Part shown: positions 60,072-64,000 of the stretch, one piece after another
How the letters are laid out: every line of letters starts with the position of its first letter
Position numbering within the stretch: the stretch's first letter is position 1
DNA from: Nocardiopsis coralli
Lineage (GTDB): Bacteria > Actinomycetota > Actinomycetes > Streptosporangiales > Streptosporangiaceae
Direction: 5' to 3'
Length of the DNA stretch: 64,000 nucleotides
NCBI RefSeq assembly: GCF_014892575.1
Contig: NZ_JADBGI010000007.1
Span: 62,001-126,000 of the forward strand
The notes under the pieces: generated by a model
Seen by the model: only the letters and a program-made list of their open reading frames with translations
Database searches by the model: none
What the model was told of the DNA's origin: nothing
Made by a program: the position numbers and the translations under genes

Positions 60072-60675
60072 GTGGGTGCTCCTCGTGTGCTCTTGTGCTC
60101 GCGGCGGCCCCTCACGGTCCTCATCGACGGGGGTCGGGGCCAACGAACTACCAGGGAAACGGTGGATTCGTCCATCGGGGTCTCAGGTGGCGAGACGGTG
60201 CGGGGGAACGGGGGTCGGGGGAACGGGTGCCGGGGGCGCCGGAGGGGAGGACCGACTGTACCCGGGGCGGGCCCGGCGGACTGGGTTGGGGGTTTCCCGC
60301 ACGGGCGGTCCGCTACACCGCCGACCCGCGAATCGTCCTTTTTGTCTCGCCGGGAACCCCTGGAACGTGACGAGTGTTCGGCCGGGGCCCTTTCTCGCCG
60401 ACGTCTGGCGAGTACGTCCTGCGGGCGGCACGTTTCCGTCCAGTGTCGGAGCGCCCCGTTTCGGGATGTACAGGTCCGTGTGTCGTTTTCGCAGGTGGCG
60501 CGTGAGTCGGGCTGGACATAAGCGAACCAGAACGCCGTCCCCGTTCGCATATGTATCAACTACGGGCGCGTATCTACCAAAAGTGTCGAATCCGGAGCAG
60601 AATCGGGGCAGGACACCGCAGAGCCCGGCCCCATCCATGCCGCACGTCCGGGGGCCACGTTGGGAGCAGCCAGAG
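60072..60675. other. Long divergent spacer between Lrp/AsnC gene and bkd operon
   Basis: About 600 bases with no credible gene. Most of it is GC-rich and includes a direct repeat GGGGAACGGG (twice near 60200-60230). The part near 60540-60600 is AT-richer, with CATATG at 60548-60553 and GTATCAAC and GTATCTACC words, and is the likely promoter/Lrp-binding area for the bkd operon. The size leaves room for several Lrp sites, which are hard to see by eye. Confidence 0.4.
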
Positions 60676-61713
60676 ATGCCACAGCACGCGTCCGCGGGCC
60701 GAGGATCCATCAGCGTGGACCACCTTCCCCCCGACCTCACCCGTGAGCTCTACCGGCACATGCGCACCGCCCGGGACCTCGACACCGAGGCGATTGCGCT
60801 CCAGCGCCAGGGCGTCTTCCCCGCCTACGTCTCGGTCCGTGGACAGGAGGCCGCCCAGGTCGGCAGCGCCACCGCGCTCGACCCCGACCGCGACTTCGTC
60901 TTCCCCACTTACCGCGAAATGGCCGCGGCCCAGGCCCACGGCGTCGACATGGTCGACTACATGGCCAGCCACCGCGCCCTGTGGCACGGCGGGCTCTACG
61001 ACGTGGCGGCCTCCCGCTTCGGCGCCGTCAACGCCGTCGTCGGCGGGCCCGTGCCCCACGCCGTCGGCTGGGCGGTCGGCGAGCGCCTGCGCGGGGACGA
61101 CGGGGTGGCCCTGGCCTACTTCGGCGACGGCGCCAGCTCCGAGGGCGACGTGCACGAGTCCATGAACTTCGCCGGCGTCTACGGCGCCCCGGTCGTCTTC
61201 TTCTGCCAGAACAACCAGTGGGCCCTGTCGGTGCCCAACGACCGCCAGGTCGCCGGGGGCTCGATCTCCGCCCGCGCCCAGGGTTACGGAATGCCCGGGG
61301 TGCTCGTCGACGGCAACGACGCCGGCGCCGTGCACGCGGCCACCGCCGAGGCCGTCGCACGCGCGCGCCGCGGTGAGGGGCCGACCCTGATCGAGGCGCT
61401 CACCTACCGCGTCGAACCCCACTCCACCTCCGACGACCCCGGCCGCTACCGGGACGGCGCCGAGACCGAACGCTGGCTCCGCCGCGATCCGGTCACCCTG
61501 CTGCGCGAGGCGATCCTGGCCGCGGGCCACGCCGACGAGAACGCCCTGGCCGAGGCCGACGCGGCCGCCCTTCAGGAGGCCCGGCGCATCCGCGACGGGG
61601 TCGCCGCAGCGCCCGAACCCGACGGGGCCGAACTGTTCACGCACGTGTTCCGGGAGTCCACCGACGAGCTGGCCCGGCAGCGCCGCACCTGGCAGGAAGA
61701 GGTCGAGCTGTGA
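60676..61713 (+). CDS. bkdA: Branched-chain 2-oxoacid dehydrogenase E1 alpha
   Basis: A 345-residue thiamine-diphosphate enzyme subunit. The ThDP/Mg motif is YFGDGASSEGDVHESMNFA near residues 152-170 with NNQWALS after it, and SVRGQEAAQVGSA near residue 52 is typical of E1 alpha. With E1 beta it decarboxylates the oxoacids of Leu, Ile and Val and loads the acyl group on a lipoyl domain. ATG 60676 has GGGAG nine bases before; an upstream ATG at 60637 is less likely. Its stop overlaps the beta-subunit GTG by 4 nt. Confidence 0.9.
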   Translation: MPQHASAGRGSISVDHLPPDLTRELYRHMRTARDLDTEAIALQRQGVFPAYVSVRGQEAAQVGSATALDPDRDFVFPTYREMAAAQAHGVDMVDYMASHRALWHGGLYDVAASRFGAVNAVVGGPVPHAVGWAVGERLRGDDGVALAYFGDGASSEGDVHESMNFAGVYGAPVVFFCQNNQWALSVPNDRQVAGGSISARAQGYGMPGVLVDGNDAGAVHAATAEAVARARRGEGPTLIEALTYRVEPHSTSDDPGRYRDGAETERWLRRDPVTLLREAILAAGHADENALAEADAAALQEARRIRDGVAAAPEPDGAELFTHVFRESTDELARQRRTWQEEVEL

Positions 61714-62729
61714 CCGAGCTGATCGAACACACCACCGGCACCGCCACCGGTCCGACCGTCGAACTGTCCATGCAGCAGGCCCTCAACCGGGCCCTGCGCA
61801 CCCTGCTCGCCGAGGACGGCGACACGCTGGTCCTCGGGGAGGACGTGGGTGCGCTCGGCGGGGTCTTCCGGGTCACCGACGGCCTGCAGAAGGAGTTCGG
61901 GGCCGACCGCGTCTTCGACACACCCCTGGCCGAGTCGGCCATCATGGGCATGTCCGTGGGCCTGGCGATGAACGGCTGGAGACCCGTCCCCGAGCTGCAG
62001 TTCGACGGGTTCGCTTATCCGGCCGTCGACCAGATCGTCAACCAGGTCGCCCGGATGAACTACCGCACCCGCGGGGCCGTGCCGATGCCCATCACCCTGC
62101 GCCTGCCCTCCTTCGGCGGGATCCAGGCCCCCGAACACCACGGGGAGAGCCTGGAGGCGCTCTTCGCCCACACCCCCGGCCTCAAGGTCGCCGTCCCCTC
62201 CGACCCGGGCGAGGCCTACCGCCTGCTCCTGCAGTCCGTGCGCTGCGACGACCCGGTCGTGTTCATGGAACCCAAGGCGCGCTACTGGGACCGGCGCCCC
62301 GTCGAGCTGAGCGAACCCGCCGACCCCATCGGCACCAGCCGTGTCGTGCGCCCCGGCCGCCACGGAACGCTCATCGCCTGGGGCGCCATGGTCCACCGCT
62401 GCCTCCAGGTCGCCGAGCTGGCCGCCGAGGACGGCGTCGACCTCGAGGTCCTGGACCTGCGCTGGCTCACCCCGCTGGACACCGACGGCCTCGCCGCCTC
62501 GGTCCGCCGCACCAAGCGGGCCGTGGTCGTGCACGAGGCGCCACTGACGGCGGGGCTGGGCGCCGAGGTCGCCACACGGGTGACCGACGCCTGCTTCGGC
62601 GACCTGGCCGCCCCGGTCCAGCGCGTCACCGGGTTCGACGTTCCCTACCCGGCGGGGCCCCTGGAGCCCCAGTACCTTCCGTCCGTCGACCGTGTGCTGC
62701 TCGCGGTGCAGCGCACTCTGGAGTACTGA
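61710..62729 (+). CDS. bkdB: Branched-chain 2-oxoacid dehydrogenase E1 beta
   Basis: A 339-residue transketolase-like subunit. LGEDVGALGGVFRVTDGLQ, DTPLAESAIMGM, ELQFDGFAYPAVDQIV and MEPKARYWDRRPV are the wording of branched-chain rather than pyruvate or acetoin E1 beta. It pairs with BkdA to form the heterotetramer. GTG start overlaps the BkdA stop (GTGA). The products would be isobutyryl-, isovaleryl- and 2-methylbutyryl-CoA, which also prime branched fatty acids in actinomycetes. Confidence 0.92.
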   Translation: MTELIEHTTGTATGPTVELSMQQALNRALRTLLAEDGDTLVLGEDVGALGGVFRVTDGLQKEFGADRVFDTPLAESAIMGMSVGLAMNGWRPVPELQFDGFAYPAVDQIVNQVARMNYRTRGAVPMPITLRLPSFGGIQAPEHHGESLEALFAHTPGLKVAVPSDPGEAYRLLLQSVRCDDPVVFMEPKARYWDRRPVELSEPADPIGTSRVVRPGRHGTLIAWGAMVHRCLQVAELAAEDGVDLEVLDLRWLTPLDTDGLAASVRRTKRAVVVHEAPLTAGLGAEVATRVTDACFGDLAAPVQRVTGFDVPYPAGPLEPQYLPSVDRVLLAVQRTLEY

Positions 62730-62736
62730 TACCGAC

Positions 62737-63078
62737 ATGGCAGAAGAGAACGTCACCTTCCACCTCCCGGACCTGGGCGAGGGCCTGGTCGAGGCGACCG
62801 TCCTGGACTGGGAGGCCGCCGTCGGCGACGACGTCGCACGCAACGACCCGCTGGTCGAGGTGGAGACCACCAAGTCGGCCGTGGTCATCCCCTCGCCGCA
62901 CGAGGGGCGCGTCGTCGAACTGCACGCCGCCCCCGACGAGGTCGTCCGGGTCGGCGCACCCCTGGTCACCTTCGCGGTGGCCGCCCCCGACCGGCCGGCC
63001 GCCGGCATCGTCGGGACCGTCCCGGAGGAGGAGAAACGCCCCCGCCGCCGTGTCCGCCTCACGCCGCCCGGAGAATGA
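62737..63078 (+). CDS. Stand-alone lipoyl-domain protein in the E2 position (reduced BkdC)
   Basis: A 113-residue protein that is essentially one lipoyl domain: LPDLGEGLVEATVLDWEAA at the start and the lipoylated lysine K46 in VEVETTKSAVV. An ordinary E2 has 400 or more residues with a peripheral subunit-binding domain and a catalytic acyltransferase core; both are missing. After residue 90 only a Pro/Arg-rich tail remains, and none of the three forward frames of the next 146 bases shows E2 sequence, so no frameshift remnant exists. It follows E1 beta by 7 bases. The acyltransferase must come from elsewhere, possibly another E2 or the alpha/beta-hydrolase encoded next. Confidence 0.85.
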   Translation: MAEENVTFHLPDLGEGLVEATVLDWEAAVGDDVARNDPLVEVETTKSAVVIPSPHEGRVVELHAAPDEVVRVGAPLVTFAVAAPDRPAAGIVGTVPEEEKRPRRRVRLTPPGE

Positions 63079-63223
63079 GCCCGGGGTCCTGACGCCGCCC
63101 CGCAGAGTTCGTTCTTTCGCACCAACGGAACCCGGGAAGAATTGGACCCGTTCATCGGAAAACACGAATGAAAACCGTGCCGCGTCCGGATAGCCTCCGC
63201 TCAGGCAAACGATTGAAGGATTC

Positions 63224-63958
63224 ATGTCTGCGAATCTCACCGACGACGTCGCAATGCGTTATGCGGATTTGCGTCCGGGGTCTCCGGCGGACGCGGTTCC
63301 GGTGCTTCTCCTGCACGGTTTCGGAACCCACTTCGAGATGAATTGGAAAGCCGCCGGGTGGGTGCAGTCCCTGGAGGCCGAGGGCCTGCGCGTCATCGGC
63401 CCGGACCTGCGCGGACACGGCGGCAGCGACAAGCCCACCGACGACGCCGCCTACCTTCCCGAGCGCTTCACCCAGGACCTCGTCGCGCTCCTGGACCGGC
63501 TGGACGTGGACCGCGTCGACGTCGTGGGGTACTCCATGGGATCCCGCCTGGCCTGGGACCTGGCCCTGCGTGCGCCCGGCCGGGTGAGGCGCCTGGTCCT
63601 CGGGGGTTTCGGTCCCAACGACGCCTTCGGCGGCACCGACCTGAACGCCCTGGGGGAGGGGGAGACCCCCTTCGACGGGGTCTTCCGCACGGTCAGCGCC
63701 CTTCCCAACAACGACGCCGCGGCCCTGGCGGCCTGCGCGCGGGGGCAGGCCGCACGTCCGTTCCGCTCCGAGCCGGCGCCCGAAGGGATCCCGTTCCTGC
63801 TGGTCGCGGGGGCCGAGGACCCCCTCGCCGCCGGTGCCGAGGAGCTCGCCCGGGACCGCGGCGGCAGCCACGTGGAGATCCCCGGGCGCGACCACGCCAA
63901 CGCGGTCTCCTCGCGGGTCTTCCGCCAGGCCGTCGTGGACTTCCTCGTCCGGGACTGA
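63224..63958 (+). CDS. Alpha/beta-hydrolase
   Basis: A 244-residue alpha/beta-hydrolase. Oxyanion-hole block LLLHGFGTHFEMN, nucleophile S104 in VGYSMGSRLA, acid D199 in AGAEDPLA and H224 in GRDHANAV complete the triad. It acts in the cytoplasm (no signal peptide). The substrate is unknown. It follows the bare lipoyl-domain gene after 146 bp that contain an AT-rich patch, so it may have its own promoter. In acetoin dehydrogenase clusters of some proteobacteria, as I recall, the AcoC E2 protein is a lipoyl domain fused to an alpha/beta-hydrolase domain; here the two would be separate genes. That comparison is inference. Confidence 0.85.
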   Translation: MSANLTDDVAMRYADLRPGSPADAVPVLLLHGFGTHFEMNWKAAGWVQSLEAEGLRVIGPDLRGHGGSDKPTDDAAYLPERFTQDLVALLDRLDVDRVDVVGYSMGSRLAWDLALRAPGRVRRLVLGGFGPNDAFGGTDLNALGEGETPFDGVFRTVSALPNNDAAALAACARGQAARPFRSEPAPEGIPFLLVAGAEDPLAAGAEELARDRGGSHVEIPGRDHANAVSSRVFRQAVVDFLVRD

Positions 63959-64000
63959 ACCGTCCGCAGGCCCCTGGACACAGGGGATCGCGATCCTCCC

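Noticed and set aside
63079..63223. Frameshifted remainder of a full-length BkdC (E2)
   Set aside because: None of the frames after the lipoyl-domain gene contains subunit-binding or acyltransferase sequence, and only 146 bases are available before the hydrolase gene.

Overview
The window is about 70% GC coding DNA in which nearly every gene uses G/C third positions. An SsgB-type sporulation protein, an LPXTG wall protein, two Ser/Thr kinases with ectodomains, an orphan roadblock/LC7 protein and two sugar ABC importers that lack their own ATPase all point to a morphologically complex, sporulating actinomycete. The gene content fits a Nocardiopsis- or Thermobifida-like member of the Nocardiopsaceae; this is inference from gene content, not a database result. 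Coding is dense and there is no phage, transposon or CRISPR array.

Layout. 0-7 kb: tail of a TetR regulator, a degenerate 37-codon repeat, a small membrane protein, then a GH2 glycosidase followed by a Tat lipoprotein and two permeases (sugar importer 1). 7-12 kb: GNAT, a LysR gene divergent from an MFS exporter, and a BCCT betaine/choline-type transporter preceded by a possible 40-aa leader peptide. 12.3-23.9 kb: a complete mannan-utilisation locus. 24-27.4 kb: a tRNA cluster (Gly, Gly, Cys, Val), a roadblock protein, a class IV aminotransferase/lyase, ssgB and tRNA-Val. 27.5-35 kb: a PGPGW membrane protein, thrS, a 51-aa protein with an internal duplication, and two tandem paralogous Ser/Thr kinases. 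35-40.5 kb: a methylcrotonyl-CoA carboxylase/acyl-CoA dehydrogenase operon with a divergent TetR gene. 40.6-48.6 kb: catalase, a secreted Glu/Pro/Ala repeat protein, an NDH-2-like oxidoreductase, CsoR, an LPXTG protein, DUF2630, DUF4126 and a HAD hydrolase. 48.7-52.8 kb: acetoacetyl-CoA synthetase, a DUF418-like membrane protein and an unknown gene. 53-59.5 kb: a (deoxy)nucleoside catabolism cluster (deoC, two ALDH-family genes, GNAT, purine nucleoside phosphorylase, phosphohexo/pentomutase). 59.6-64 kb: Lrp/AsnC gene divergent from a branched-chain 2-oxoacid dehydrogenase operon whose E2 gene is reduced to a bare lipoyl domain, then an alpha/beta-hydrolase.

The most interesting system is the mannan locus. 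A secreted GH5 mannanase cuts mannan outside the cell; a lipoprotein and two permeases import manno-oligosaccharides; a GH2 beta-mannosidase and a GH113 mannanase domain cut them inside; an AGE-family (YihS/mannose isomerase-like) enzyme would turn mannose into fructose; and a PfkB sugar kinase would give fructose-6-phosphate. The kinase and the GH113 mannanase are one continuous 638-aa protein, an unusual joining of the first and last intracellular steps. A LacI-type gene sits inside the locus, and the same operator (TAAGCGCTTCA) occurs upstream of both the secreted mannanase and the importer/enzyme operon. The last six genes overlap or abut tightly, four of them by exactly 4 nt, which suggests translational coupling.
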